Below, piece by piece: positions 8,353 through 17,715 of a DNA stretch of 64,000 bases (position 1 is its first letter; each line of letters begins with the position of its first letter). The DNA comes from Halorubrum sp. JWXQ-INN 858 (lineage in GTDB: Archaea > Halobacteriota > Halobacteria > Halobacteriales > Haloferacaceae). The notes under the pieces are model-generated. The model did no database searches. It had not been told where the DNA came from and saw only the letters and a program-made list of their open reading frames with translations. The position numbers and the translations under genes are program-made. The DNA is taken from positions 186,001-250,000 of the forward strand of contig NZ_WUAX01000009.1 in the NCBI RefSeq assembly GCF_009806985.1, in the 5' to 3' direction.

Positions 8353-9009
8353 ATGGCCGACTTCATGGTCCTCTCCGAGTACGATTTCCATCTGTTCGAT
8401 CTCGACGGCACCCTCGTCGACGCCGACTGGTCGTACACCCGGTCGGTGTTCGACCGGGTCGGCGACCGGCTCGGACGGCGGTTCAGCGACCGGGAGGCGT
8501 ACGTCCTCTGGCACGGTCTGGGCGGCGCGCGGGCGGACACCTTACGCGACCTCGGTATCGATCCCGACCGGTTCTGGCCCGCCTTCCACGCCGTAGAGGA
8601 CCCGGCCGCTCGGGCAGCGTCGACGTTCCTCCACGACGACGCGGCCCGCCTGCTCGATCGGCTCGCTGAGTCGACCGCTCCCGCCGGCCTCGTGACCCAC
8701 TGTCAACGGTTCCTCGCGGACCCGGTGCTCGACCGGCTCGACCTCCACGACCGGTTCGACGCGATCGTCTGTTGTACGGACGACACCGGCTGGAAGCCCG
8801 ACCCCGACCCGCTCCGGCTGGCGATGCGGGAGATGGGCGTCTCGGCGGCCACCGATCGCGGATACTACGCGGGCGACGGCGAGAGCGACGTGGGCGCGGC
8901 GTGGAACGCCGGGCTCGACGCGGTCCACGTCGAGCGCGTCGGCCACGCCGACCGCGGTCGCTGCGTGCTCGGCGACCGACGCGTGGACAGCTTCGACGAA
9001 CTGTGGTAG
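8353..9009 (+). CDS. HAD-superfamily hydrolase (phosphatase-like)
   Basis: HAD hydrolase of 218 residues. Motif I is FDLDGTLVD (nucleophile and acid Asp), motif II a Thr in GLVTHC, motif III the Lys in TGWKPDPDPL and motif IV the acidic GDGESDVGAA. A helical cap sits between motifs I and II (SYTRSVFDRVGDRLG onward). This is the phosphoglycolate-phosphatase-like (Gph) subgroup; the substrate cannot be read from sequence. ATG at 8353 is preferred; MVLSEYDF at 8365 is an alternative. Convergent with the phospholipase D-like gene, 28 bp apart. Confidence 0.87.
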   Translation: MADFMVLSEYDFHLFDLDGTLVDADWSYTRSVFDRVGDRLGRRFSDREAYVLWHGLGGARADTLRDLGIDPDRFWPAFHAVEDPAARAASTFLHDDAARLLDRLAESTAPAGLVTHCQRFLADPVLDRLDLHDRFDAIVCCTDDTGWKPDPDPLRLAMREMGVSAATDRGYYAGDGESDVGAAWNAGLDAVHVERVGHADRGRCVLGDRRVDSFDELW

Positions 9010-9037
9010 CGAGCGGTCCTCCGAGCCACCGTGCCGC

Positions 9038-10678
9038 TCAGACGAACGTCACCTCCCGCCGGGCGACGGCCAGTCCCGCGGCGAGCGCGATGCCGAACCC
9101 TCCGAGCAACCCCATCGGAAGCTGGCGCCCGCCGCCGCGCCAGTCGGCCGCGTACGCCCGCGCGTAGAAGTCGGCGACGGCCGCGCTCTCGATCGCGAGC
9201 AGGACCTCTCGATTCTCGGTCCGTGCCACCTCGTTGTAGTTGAGGCTCCCCACCACGACGGCGTCGTCGACGACGACGCCCTTCGCGTGGACCTTGCCGA
9301 ACCGTCCCCGGGGCTCCGCGACGGCGACGTCGATCGGCTCGTCGGCGAGCGACGCCGCGAGCTCCCGGTTCCGGTCCCGGTCGTACCACGCGCCCGACAA
9401 CAGCAGGCGGGCGTCGACGCCCCGGTCGGCGGCACGCCGGAGCGCGTGTACGACACGCTCGTCGGGACCGCCGGTTCGCGGCACGATCGCGAGCGCCCGG
9501 TCGTCCGCCTCGTCGATCCGGGCGACCAGTCGGTCAGCCGCGTTCCCGGGTGCGGTCAGAAGCGTCACGTCAGCGGCCGTCGCCGGCGGCGGCTCGAACC
9601 GGGCGGGGTAGGTGTCGTTGGCGGTCCCTGACGGGTAGACGGCGGCGTCGCGACGGAACGCGGTCCACTCCCGCGTGTCCCCGGCCGCGGCGTCGTTCTC
9701 GAACAGGGCGGCGAGATCGTCCGCGACGCGCTCGTCGGCCGCGACGACGCCCCAGCCGCGGTTCGACCGGCCGCCGGTGCCGGACGCCTTCCAGTTCTCC
9801 GTGAGCACGACCGCGCGGTCGTCCGCGACGGCGTACTTGGCGTGATGAAACCGGAAACGGTCGGGGTTCCCGTCGAGCACTCGCACGTCGACGCCGGCCG
9901 AATCGAGCCGGTCGCCGACCGACGCGCCGCGCTCCGAGAAGCCGCCGACGGGCGTCCCCTCGATCAGCACGCGTACCGTCACGCCGCGGTCGGCGGCCGC
10001 GACGAGCGCGTCGACCACCCGCGCCGATTCGAGCGTGTACCCCGCCAGGAGGAGGCGCTCCTCGGCCCCCGAAACCGCCGCGATCGGCGCATCGGGGCTA
10101 TCCGGGAGGACGAACGGCGTCACCGTCGCTCCCGCCGCCTCTTCGGCGGACCGTGGCTCGTACCCGTCCGGCCGCCACTCCCCCCAGGCGGCCCGCCAGC
10201 GATAGCCGTCTCGGACGCGGCCGTACTCGACGACGTCGACGACGCGCCCGTCCCGGCGGAGCTCGATCCGGTCGCCGGTCGCCGCCAACGGGAAGTAGTC
10301 GTCGAGCCCGTGGACGTCGACGTCGTCGACGTGTGCGCTCGCGTTCGACGGGTCCATCGCGAGCGCGATCTCGCCGCTCGCGTTCGCCGGGATCGCCGCG
10401 TCGTGATAGCCGTCGTCGAGCGACCAGTTCCCCCGCTCCGGGAGCCGAACCACGAGGTACTCGCCGCGGTTCCCCGCCGCGACCGGGTTCGGGTACAGCT
10501 CGACGATCCGCGCGTCGGAACCGCCGGCGTCGGGCCCGTCTTGGAGGGTGCCGTTCGCCGGGGCCGATGACGTCCCGTTCGGCAACTCGGCGGCGCTCAC
10601 GGCCGGAAGCGTGGCCGCCGCCACGAGAGCGGCGAGGGCGACGAGGACGGTGACGAGGACGACGGTACGGCGGCGCAC
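9038..10678 (-). CDS. Exported phospholipase D-family protein with lamin-tail-like domain
   Basis: A 546-residue secreted or surface protein. An N-terminal signal sequence (VLVTVLVALAALVAAATLPA) is followed by a lamin-tail-like beta domain (RIVELYPNPVAAGNRGEYLV ... GDRIELRRDGRVVDVVEYG). Two PLD half-domains then carry HKD motifs: HHAKYAVADD with a following LTENW, and VHAKGVVVDD with GSLNYNE. A single membrane helix ends the protein (MGLLGGFGIALAAGLAVA). Lamin-tail plus PLD proteins are usually extracellular nucleases or phospholipases; which one this is cannot be decided here. The start is the GTG at 10678, just before the signal peptide, with a TTTTATC box about 25 nt upstream. The in-frame extension further upstream is not protein-like. 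Confidence 0.85.
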   Translation of the reverse strand: MRRRTVVLVTVLVALAALVAAATLPAVSAAELPNGTSSAPANGTLQDGPDAGGSDARIVELYPNPVAAGNRGEYLVVRLPERGNWSLDDGYHDAAIPANASGEIALAMDPSNASAHVDDVDVHGLDDYFPLAATGDRIELRRDGRVVDVVEYGRVRDGYRWRAAWGEWRPDGYEPRSAEEAAGATVTPFVLPDSPDAPIAAVSGAEERLLLAGYTLESARVVDALVAAADRGVTVRVLIEGTPVGGFSERGASVGDRLDSAGVDVRVLDGNPDRFRFHHAKYAVADDRAVVLTENWKASGTGGRSNRGWGVVAADERVADDLAALFENDAAAGDTREWTAFRRDAAVYPSGTANDTYPARFEPPPATAADVTLLTAPGNAADRLVARIDEADDRALAIVPRTGGPDERVVHALRRAADRGVDARLLLSGAWYDRDRNRELAASLADEPIDVAVAEPRGRFGKVHAKGVVVDDAVVVGSLNYNEVARTENREVLLAIESAAVADFYARAYAADWRGGGRQLPMGLLGGFGIALAAGLAVARREVTFV

Positions 10679-10706
10679 GGCCCGTCTGGGCCCGGCATCC
10701 GATAAA

Positions 10707-10758
10707 AACGTGTGCTCGAAGAGGGTCCTCGGAACGTGTGCTCGAAAAGGATCCTCGG
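10707..10758. repeat. Tandem duplication, 26-bp unit x 2
   Basis: Two copies of a unit beginning AACGTGTGCTCGAA, differing at two positions, in the promoter region of the PLD gene. The first copy directly abuts that gene's TATA-like element, so the duplication may place extra sequence just upstream of its promoter. Confidence 0.85.
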
Positions 10759-10805
10759 ACGGCAGTTCGGAGGGTCGTGCTGCTGGTGGGTCGGAGTCGG
10801 TCCCG

Positions 10806-12164
10806 CTACGCGGTCGGGACGTCGGCGTCGAGGGCCGCGATCGCCTTCTCGGCCTCGGTCTGTACGATGTAGACGCGCTCGTCGGCGTGCTCGGCGACGG
10901 CCTCCAGCGCGTCCCGCGTGCCGATCTGCCGGAGCGCCCAGCCGGCGGCCGCGCGGACGTCGTCGGAGTCGTCCTCGGCGAGCGCGTCGGCGAGCGGCTC
11001 GACGGCACGCGTGTCGCCGATGAGTCCGAGCGCACGTGCGGCGTGCGGGCGGACCTGATCGTCGTCCATCGCCAGCTTGTTCGCGAGCGGCTGCACCGCC
11101 TCCGCGGCACCGATCTCGCCGAGCGCCTTGAACGTCACCTTCTGGAGCCCGGGGTTCGAGTCCTCGTCGACGTACTCGACGAGCGTCTCGGTGGCTTCCT
11201 CGGCGGCCATCTTCCCCAGGATGCGGATCGCGAACTGGTCGCGCTTGCCCGCGCGGCCGAGCAGCTCCTCGACGGAGGCGTCCGTCTTCCCGCGCTTGCC
11301 CATCCGTTCGAGCGCCTCCAGGCAGTGTCGCTCCATGAAGTCGGAGCCGAGCGAGTCGAGCGCGAGGAGGATCATGTCGACGTTGCCGCGCGTTTCGTGT
11401 TCCTTCAGCGCGGACCACTCGACGGGGTAGTCCTTGTAGTGGCCGAGCACGTCGTAAAAGCCCTGTGCCCGGAGCTGCTCGTTGGTTTCGAGGTCGTCCC
11501 ACTCCTCGGCGTTCTCCAGGGCGTCAGCAAGCGCGTCCGCCGCCGCGATCAGGTCCGCGATCGTCTCGGCGTCGTCGTCCGGGTCCAGCCCGGCGTCGCC
11601 GACGCCCTCGGCGATCGCTTCGAGCGCGGCCGCGAGCGAGGCGGGGTCCTCACTCTCTGCGGCGACGTCGACGCCGACGTCGACCGCGTCCGCGACGTCG
11701 CCGGCGAACGATTCGACGGCCGCCGCGACGTCGTCGACGCCGTCGGCCGTCCACTCGGTGTCGGAGACGGTTTCGGCGGCCGCCTCGACCGCGGCGACGA
11801 CGTCCTCGGCGTACGGGCCGCGGGCCTCCTCAAGCTCGTCGCGAAGGCCGGCGATACGGTCCTCGAGGTCCCCTCGCGGGTCGTCGGCGTCCTCGTCGTC
11901 CTCGTCGGGCTCGGGGAGGTCCGCCTCCGCCACGCCCGCTTCGGCGTCGTCCAACAGGGCCTCGACGTCGTCGAGGTCGGCCTCGGTGTCGGCGTCCTCC
12001 AGGAGCGCCTCGATCTCGTCGAGGTACTCGGTCAGGGACTCCTCGGTCGGCTCGTCCGGGAGGGTCGGTGCGGCGGCCCCCTCGGCGTCGGCAGCCTCCT
12101 CCGTGTCGTCCGCGGCGTCGGCCGGATCCGGGGCGTCGGCCGGGTCGTCATCGCCGTTGCTCAT
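10806..12164 (-). CDS. Acidic HEAT-repeat protein
   Basis: A 452-residue protein. The first 110 residues are almost all Asp, Glu and Ala, then a helical region, then at least five HEAT-like helical pairs from about residue 255 (for example LLALDSLGSDFMERHCLEAL, KVTFKALGEIGAAEAVQPLA, HAARALGLIGDTRAVEPLAD, AAGWALRQIGTRDALEAVAE). The last units resemble PBS-lyase-type HEAT repeats. Such proteins act as scaffolds; no catalytic residues are seen. A CATTAAGG box lies about 27 nt before the ATG. Adjacent to serS in the same direction, with its own promoter. Confidence 0.85.
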   Translation of the reverse strand: MSNGDDDPADAPDPADAADDTEEAADAEGAAAPTLPDEPTEESLTEYLDEIEALLEDADTEADLDDVEALLDDAEAGVAEADLPEPDEDDEDADDPRGDLEDRIAGLRDELEEARGPYAEDVVAAVEAAAETVSDTEWTADGVDDVAAAVESFAGDVADAVDVGVDVAAESEDPASLAAALEAIAEGVGDAGLDPDDDAETIADLIAAADALADALENAEEWDDLETNEQLRAQGFYDVLGHYKDYPVEWSALKEHETRGNVDMILLALDSLGSDFMERHCLEALERMGKRGKTDASVEELLGRAGKRDQFAIRILGKMAAEEATETLVEYVDEDSNPGLQKVTFKALGEIGAAEAVQPLANKLAMDDDQVRPHAARALGLIGDTRAVEPLADALAEDDSDDVRAAAGWALRQIGTRDALEAVAEHADERVYIVQTEAEKAIAALDADVPTA

Positions 12165-12247
12165 ATACGTAACACCTGCGCGCGTGGTCCATTAAGGCGT
12201 TTCCCTTCGTGCCGGAAGGCGTGTTCTCCTCGCGTCGGGTCGGCCGC

Positions 12248-13618
12248 TCAGTCACCGCCGAGCTTCGTCTCGCCGACGGCCTCGTGTCCCTCGATGACCT
12301 CGATGCCGCCCATGTACGGTCGGAGCGGCTCGGGGACCGTGACGGTGCCGTCGTCGTTCTGGTAGTACTCCATGATCGCGACGACGACGCGGGGCACCGC
12401 GAGGCCCGAGCCGTTGAGCGTGTGGAGGAAGTCGGCCGACTCGTGGTGCTCCTCGCGGTACCGGATCCCCGCGCGGCGCGCTTGGAAGTCCTCGAAGTTC
12501 GACACCGAGGAGACCTCGAGCCAGCGACCGCCCTCGTCGGGTCCGCCCTCCATGTCGTCGGCGGGGGCCCACACCTCGAGGTCGTACTTCTTCGACTGCG
12601 TGAAGCCGAGGTCGCCGGTGCACATCTCGAGGACGCGGTACGGGAGCTCGAGGCGTCGGAGCACCTCCTCGGCCTCGTCGACGAGGCCCTCGAAGCGCTC
12701 GTAGCTCGCCTCGGGTTTCACGAAGTTCACCATCTCCACCTTGTTGAACTGGTGGACCCGGACGATCCCGCGCGTCTCGGTGCCGTGTTCGCCGGCCTCC
12801 TGCCGGAAGTTCGGCGTGTACGCCTGATACTTCAGCGGGAGGTCCTCGTCGAGGAGGATCTCGTCGCGGTGGAGGTTCGTCACGGGAACCTCGGCGGTCG
12901 GGAGCAGCCAGAGGTCGTCGTCGTCGTACGGTTCGGTGTTGTCGCCCTCGATCCGGTAGGCGTCCTCGGTGAACTTCGGGAACTGTCCCGTCCCGCGCAT
13001 CGACGCCGAGTTGACCGGCAGCGGCGGGAACACGTCGTGGTACCCCTGTTCGCGGTGGACGTCGAGCATGAACTGGATCAGCGCGTGTTCGAGGCGCGCG
13101 CCGTCCCCCTTCGCGACGTAAAAGCCCGCGCCCGCCACCTTCGACCCGCGGTCGAAGTCGAGGATCTCGAGGTCCTCGCCGAGGTCGTAGTGCGGGACGA
13201 GCGTCCCGGGGAGGTCACGCAGGTCGTCGAAGCCCTCGCGACGGAGTTCGACGTTCTCCGACTCGTCCGCGCCGACCGGCACCGATTCGTGGGGGATCCC
13301 CGGGAGCTCGAGCAGCGACGACTCCAGCTCCGCCTCGAGCTCGTCGGCGCGCTCCTCGATCCCGTTGAGCTCGGCTTTGAGCTCCTGGGACCGCTCGATC
13401 GCCTCCTGAGCCTCGGCCTCCTTGCCGTCCGCTTTCAGCTCGCCGATCCGCGAGGAGACCTGGTTGCGCTCGTGGCGCAGGTCGTCGCCGCGGCTCTTGA
13501 GCGCACGCCACTCCTCGTCGACGTCGAGTATCCGGTCGAGGTCCACGTCGACGCCCTTGTTCGTGAGCGCCTCGCGGACCGTGTCGGGGTTCTCCCGGAG
13601 GAACTGTCGCGACAGCAT
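12248..13618 (-). CDS. serS: Seryl-tRNA synthetase
   Basis: Charges tRNA-Ser. The 456 residues show the standard (bacterial-like) architecture: an N-terminal coiled coil ([20 protein letters not shown] through [20 protein letters not shown]), then a class II catalytic core. Motif 2 is [20 protein letters not shown], and a motif 3 region follows with [20 protein letters not shown]. The C-terminus carries [13 protein letters not shown]. Not the rare methanogen-type SerRS. It is divergent from pyrC across a repeat array. Confidence 0.96.
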   Translation of the reverse strand: MLSRQFLRENPDTVREALTNKGVDVDLDRILDVDEEWRALKSRGDDLRHERNQVSSRIGELKADGKEAEAQEAIERSQELKAELNGIEERADELEAELESSLLELPGIPHESVPVGADESENVELRREGFDDLRDLPGTLVPHYDLGEDLEILDFDRGSKVAGAGFYVAKGDGARLEHALIQFMLDVHREQGYHDVFPPLPVNSASMRGTGQFPKFTEDAYRIEGDNTEPYDDDDLWLLPTAEVPVTNLHRDEILLDEDLPLKYQAYTPNFRQEAGEHGTETRGIVRVHQFNKVEMVNFVKPEASYERFEGLVDEAEEVLRRLELPYRVLEMCTGDLGFTQSKKYDLEVWAPADDMEGGPDEGGRWLEVSSVSNFEDFQARRAGIRYREEHHESADFLHTLNGSGLAVPRVVVAIMEYYQNDDGTVTVPEPLRPYMGGIEVIEGHEAVGETKLGGD

Positions 13619-13695
13619 TTACGCACGTTTCCGGGGGACGGCCCAAAACCGTATCGGAGGGTCGCCGCGAGCCTCGGGTCGACGGCCCGCCCGGT

Positions 13696-13800
13696 CGCCA
13701 CCTTCGTTTCGCCCGTCCGATCGCCACTTCGTTTCGCCCGTCCGATCGCCACTTCGTTTCGCCCGTCCGATCACCACTTCGTTTCGCCCGTCCGATCACC
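13696..13800. repeat. Tandem repeat, 25-bp unit x 4
   Basis: Four copies containing CTTCGTTTCGCCCGTCCGAT, with the spacer CGCCA changing to CACCA in the last copies. It occupies most of the divergent promoter region between serS and pyrC, and its last copy ends 5 bp before the pyrC TATA-like element. Confidence 0.93.
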
Positions 13801-13803
13801 ACC

Positions 13804-13812
13804 GTTTATTTG
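13804..13812 (+). promoter_or_regulatory. TATA-like box of pyrC
   Basis: CGTTTATTTG centred about 26 nt upstream of the pyrC ATG at 13834. It follows directly on the repeat array. Spacing indicates a leaderless transcript. Confidence 0.55.
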
Positions 13813-13833
13813 CCCCGCGCCGACTCACCCACC

Positions 13834-15162
13834 ATGCTCATTACCGGGGCGGAGTTGGCGGACGGGCGGGTTCGCGACGTGCGGGTTCGTGACGGGTCGA
13901 TCACTGCAGTCGGCGAGGGGCTCGGCCCCGTCCCCGACGACCTGGTCGTCGACGCGCGCGGCCGACACCTCCTGCCGGGCGCGATAGACGTTCACGTGCA
14001 CTTCCGCGAGCCCGGCGGTAGCCACAAGGAGACCTGGACGAGCGGCTCGCGGAGCGCGGCCGCCGGCGGCGTCACGACGGTCGTCGACCAGCCGAACACG
14101 TCGCCGCCGACCGTCGACGGCGCGGCGTTCGACGAGAAGGCGGAGCTGGCCGCGGCGTCCGTCGTCGACTACGGGATCAACGGCGGCGTCACCCCGGATT
14201 GGGACCCCGAATCGCTGTTCGATCGCTCCGTGTTCGCGCTGGGGGAGGTGTTCCTCGCGGACTCGACGGGCGACATGGGGATCGACCTCGACCTGTTCGA
14301 GGAGGCGCTCGACGAGGCGGCCGCCCGTGACGTCCCCGTCACGGTCCACGCGGAGGACGCGACGCTGTTCGACGAGTCGGCGCTCGAGGGCGACCTCGGC
14401 GGGATCGGAACGGCGGCGACCGCCGACGCGTGGTCGGCCTACCGGACCGCCGAGGCGGAAGCCGCCGCCGTCGAGCGGGCCGTGGCCGCCGGCGCGCGCA
14501 GCGACGCGCGCGTCCACATCGCACACACGTCGACGCCGGAGGGGATCGACGCGGTCGCCGACGCGGCCGCGGACGGCGCGGACGCGACCTGCGAGGTCAG
14601 CCCGCACCACCTCTTCCTCTCGCGGGAGAACACGGGTCGGCTCGGGACGTTCGGCCGGATGAACCCGCCGCTTCGGTCGGAGGAGCGCCGCGTCGCCGTC
14701 TTCGAACGGCTCCGCGACGGCGACGTCGACGTCGTCGCCACCGACCACGCCCCGCACACGGTCGCCGAGAAGCGGCAGGGACTCACCGACGCCCCGAGCG
14801 GGGTCCCCGGCGTGGAGACGATGTATCCGCTCCTGTTGGAGTCCGTGCGGAAGGGCGACCTCCCCTTGGAGACGGTCCGCGACGTCGTCGCCGCGAACCC
14901 CGCGTCGGTCTTCGGGCTGGACCGGAAGGGGCGGATCGAGGTCGGGGCCGACGCCGACTTCGTCCTCGTCGACCTGACCGACCCGCGCGAGATCGAGGCG
15001 GGCGCGCTCCACAGCGCCTGCGGGTGGACGCCGTTCGAGGGCTGGCAGGGCGTCTTCCCCGAGCTGACCGTCCTCCGCGGCGAGGTCGTCTACGACCGCG
15101 ACCCCGTGACGGGCGCGGAGTCGTTCGGCGAGCCGACGGGGCGGAACGTTCGACAGGCGTAG
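13834..15162 (+). CDS. pyrC: Dihydroorotase
   Basis: Pyrimidine biosynthesis: interconverts carbamoyl aspartate and dihydroorotate. An amidohydrolase of 442 residues with metal ligands H54 and H56 in DVHVHFREPG. Further ligand histidines are in VTVHAEDATL and HIAHTSTPEG, and the catalytic Asp is in VATDHAPHTVAEK. The C-terminal strand segment (GADADFVLVDLTDP, then PFEGWQG) is typical of the longer dihydroorotase class. A TTG at 13810 would add eight residues but lies upstream of the likely transcription start, so ATG at 13834 is chosen. Confidence 0.95.
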   Translation: MLITGAELADGRVRDVRVRDGSITAVGEGLGPVPDDLVVDARGRHLLPGAIDVHVHFREPGGSHKETWTSGSRSAAAGGVTTVVDQPNTSPPTVDGAAFDEKAELAAASVVDYGINGGVTPDWDPESLFDRSVFALGEVFLADSTGDMGIDLDLFEEALDEAAARDVPVTVHAEDATLFDESALEGDLGGIGTAATADAWSAYRTAEAEAAAVERAVAAGARSDARVHIAHTSTPEGIDAVADAAADGADATCEVSPHHLFLSRENTGRLGTFGRMNPPLRSEERRVAVFERLRDGDVDVVATDHAPHTVAEKRQGLTDAPSGVPGVETMYPLLLESVRKGDLPLETVRDVVAANPASVFGLDRKGRIEVGADADFVLVDLTDPREIEAGALHSACGWTPFEGWQGVFPELTVLRGEVVYDRDPVTGAESFGEPTGRNVRQA

Positions 15163-15476
15163 CGGGAACGGTTGATATCGGAAGAGACGGGAGATATCGT
15201 CCCTTCAGGCGCTCTCTTCCCGGCGGAACGCATATGCCGCTCCTTCACATAGGATCGGACACATCACCATCGAGTGCTGTGTTCACATGAACCGAACCAT
15301 CCCCGCGGCTCGGCCATCGTCGTTCGGCACGCGACCGATCGACGAACCGACAGCGAACCGCGAACCGACACCGAGCCACGAGCCGACAGCGAACCGCGAA
15401 CCGACAGCGAACCGCGAACCGACAGCGAACCGCGAACCGATCGGAGACGTGCGGCGAACTCACGAACCACACGGCG
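15163..15476. other. Intergenic region with degenerate 18-bp tandem repeats
   Basis: 314 bp between pyrC and moxR. From about 15345 to 15440 it holds 18-bp units (GACAGCGAACCGCGAACC and variants with GAGCCACGAG). The repeat reads openly in several frames as Arg/Asn-Arg-Glu-Pro-Thr runs, which is a by-product of the period of 18. No conserved gene or clear TATA box is seen. Confidence 0.8.
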
Positions 15477-16499
15477 ATGACTGACGCGACCGACGTGGCC
15501 GAGACGGGCGAGGCGGCCGAAGCGGGCCAGACGGGCGACGCCGGCGACGCGTCGGCGGAGCACGGAGCCCTCGGAACGACGGAGGCGGCCGCCGTCGCGG
15601 AGCGGGTCATCGACAACGTGGAGACCGTGATCGTCGGCAAGCGCGACGCCGTCGAACACGTCGTCGTCACGGTGCTCGCCGGCGGGCATCTCCTCGTCGA
15701 GGACGTCCCCGGCGTGGGGAAGACGACGCTCGCGAAGGCGGTCGCCCGCTCGGTCGACGCGTCGTTCAAGCGCGTGCAGTTCACCCCGGACCTCCTCCCG
15801 TCGGACGTGACCGGCGTCAACGTGTTCAACCAGCGCACCGAGGAGTTCGACTTCCGGCCGGGGCCGGTGTTCGCCAACTTCGTCCTCGGCGACGAGATCA
15901 ACCGCGCCCCGCCGAAAACGCAGTCCGCACTGTTGGAGGCGATGGAGGAGCGGCAGGTGACGACGGACGGCGTGACGCGCGCGCTCCCCGACCCGTTCTG
16001 CGTCATCGCGACGCAGAACGACGTCGAGCCGGGACGGACCTACGAGCTCCCCGTCGCCGAGGTCGACCGCTTCACGAAGAAGATCCGGCTCGGCTACCCC
16101 GGGACGGACGACGAGGCGGCGATCCTCGACCGAATGATCGGCGGGAACGGGGACCATCCGGTCGAATCGGTCGAACCGGTCGCGAGCCTCGACGACCTCC
16201 GCCGCGCACGCGCGACGGTCGCCGGCGTCGAGGCGACGGAGCCGCTCCGAGGGTACGTCGCTCGGCTGGCAGCGTACACCCGACGACACGCGGACCTCGG
16301 CGTGAGCCCCCGAGGCAGCCTCGCGCTGCTGCGGACCGCACAGGTCCGCGCGGTGCTCGACGGTCGCGACTACGTGGTTCCCGACGACGTGCAACGGGAG
16401 GCACCGACCGTGCTCGCCCATCGGATCCGAGGCGACACGGGTGGAGACGTCGGTGCCGACCTCGTCGCCGAAGCGCTCGACGCGGTCGCGGTGGAGTGA
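15477..16499 (+). CDS. MoxR-family AAA+ ATPase
   Basis: A 340-residue MoxR ATPase, thought to act as a chaperone assembling or activating membrane-associated protein complexes. Walker A is GVGKTTLAKAVA; Walker B with sensor region is LGDEINRAPPKTQSALLEAM, followed by EERQVT and the conserved VIATQNDVEPGRTYELPVAEVDRF. The first 45 residues are low-complexity Ala/Glu/Gly. It heads a three-gene operon: a 4-nt gap to the DUF58 gene, which in turn overlaps the transglutaminase gene. That MoxR-DUF58-transglutaminase order is widespread in prokaryotes. Confidence 0.93.
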   Translation: MTDATDVAETGEAAEAGQTGDAGDASAEHGALGTTEAAAVAERVIDNVETVIVGKRDAVEHVVVTVLAGGHLLVEDVPGVGKTTLAKAVARSVDASFKRVQFTPDLLPSDVTGVNVFNQRTEEFDFRPGPVFANFVLGDEINRAPPKTQSALLEAMEERQVTTDGVTRALPDPFCVIATQNDVEPGRTYELPVAEVDRFTKKIRLGYPGTDDEAAILDRMIGGNGDHPVESVEPVASLDDLRRARATVAGVEATEPLRGYVARLAAYTRRHADLGVSPRGSLALLRTAQVRAVLDGRDYVVPDDVQREAPTVLAHRIRGDTGGDVGADLVAEALDAVAVE

Positions 16500-16503
16500 G
16501 CCG

Positions 16504-17715
16504 ATGGCGTCCGTGCGTCTCACCCGTCGGGGGCGCGTCGTCGTCGCGGCCTGCCTCCTCGGCGTCGTCATGGCAGTCGCCGCGGGGGGGCGATCGCTCA
16601 ACGCGGTCGTGCTGTCCGGCGGCGTCGCGCTCGTGGCGGGTTACCTGCAGGTCGCCCGGATCGAGACCCCCCGCGTCGAGCGGTCGCGTCCCGACGACGG
16701 GGCCGTCGGCGACACGCGCGAGGTGTCGATCGCGTTCCACGGGACGGCCCCCGGCGAGTCGATCGCGTCCCCGTTCGTCGCGCGGGTGACCGACGGGCTC
16801 GACGACGGGCTCGACGGGGACGCGACGGCGATGTCGACGACCGTCGGCGCGGAGCCCGTCTCGTACACGGTTCGATACGCCGCCCGCGGCGAGCGCCGGT
16901 TCGGTCCCGTGACGCTCGAGGCGACGGACGTGTTCGGGCTGTTCACTCGTCGCATGGATCTCGCCGACGAGACCGTCGTGCTGGCGTATCCCCAGCGCCA
17001 GCCCGTCCCCGCGCGGTTCCGGCGGGGGCTGTACGCCGACGGAGCGCTCGGCCAGAGCCGCCAGCGCGAGGAGTTCGATCGGCTCCGCGAGTACGCCCGC
17101 GGCGACGCGCTCCGCGACGTCCACTGGCCGGCGACCGCCAAACACGACGGCATCGTCGTCAAGGAGTTCGCCGCGGAGACCGACGACCGGCGCGTCTCCA
17201 TCGTCGGTCGGACGGCCGCGGGCGAGGGCGACGCCGCGGCGGACGTGCTCGCGAGCGCGACCGCCAGCCTCGGGCTCGCGCTCCTGGCCGACGGGGTCTC
17301 GGTCGACGTGACCCTCCCCGCGGGGACGGTCGCCGCCGCCCCCGGACCGACCGGCCGACGGTCCTTGCTGGAGTTGACCGCGCGAACCGGTCCGGGGGAT
17401 CCCGCCGTCGACGCCGACCAGGACGTCCTCGTCGTCGCCGACGAGGCTGACGCCTGGCTCCGCGCGGGCGACAGCGTCGTCTCCTTCGCCGATCTGCGAG
17501 CGGAGGCCGGGGAGAGGGCCGGATCGGACGGTACGGATGCAGTGGGTTTCGGGGACGGAACGGACGGTATCGGTTCCGAGGACGGCACGAGCGGTGTCGG
17601 TTCCGGGGACGGCACGGGGCCCGTGGGGAGCAGAGACGGGACCGCCACCGGATCCCCCATCGCCGACGGCGGAACCGAGAGCGCCGGATCCCTCGATGGA
17701 GGTGAACGTCGATGA
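16504..17715 (+). CDS. DUF58 domain membrane protein
   Basis: A 403-residue protein with two N-terminal hydrophobic segments (RVVVAACLLGVVMAVAAGG and NAVVLSGGVALVAGYLQV), an extracytoplasmic-type beta region, and the DUF58 core (FRRGLYADGALGQSRQREEF, YARGDALRDVHWPATAKHDG). That core has a von Willebrand-A-like fold. The last 60 residues are a Gly-Asp-Gly-Thr/Ser repeat probably created by codon-repeat expansion. ATG at 16504 lies 4 nt after the moxR stop. The stop overlaps the next ATG (ATGA), so translation is coupled. Proposed partner of MoxR; the molecular role is undefined. Confidence 0.9.
   Translation: MASVRLTRRGRVVVAACLLGVVMAVAAGGRSLNAVVLSGGVALVAGYLQVARIETPRVERSRPDDGAVGDTREVSIAFHGTAPGESIASPFVARVTDGLDDGLDGDATAMSTTVGAEPVSYTVRYAARGERRFGPVTLEATDVFGLFTRRMDLADETVVLAYPQRQPVPARFRRGLYADGALGQSRQREEFDRLREYARGDALRDVHWPATAKHDGIVVKEFAAETDDRRVSIVGRTAAGEGDAAADVLASATASLGLALLADGVSVDVTLPAGTVAAAPGPTGRRSLLELTARTGPGDPAVDADQDVLVVADEADAWLRAGDSVVSFADLRAEAGERAGSDGTDAVGFGDGTDGIGSEDGTSGVGSGDGTGPVGSRDGTATGSPIADGGTESAGSLDGGERR

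Noticed and set aside
10679..11110. N-terminal extension of the PLD protein by 144 residues
   Set aside because: It would overlap the HEAT gene and precede the signal peptide, which must be near the N-terminus.
15274..15484. Two overlapping short frames reading as Glu-Pro-Thr-Ala-Asn-Arg repeats
   Set aside because: Produced by the 18-bp tandem repeat, which is open in several frames; no conserved start, no family, and it sits directly upstream of moxR.
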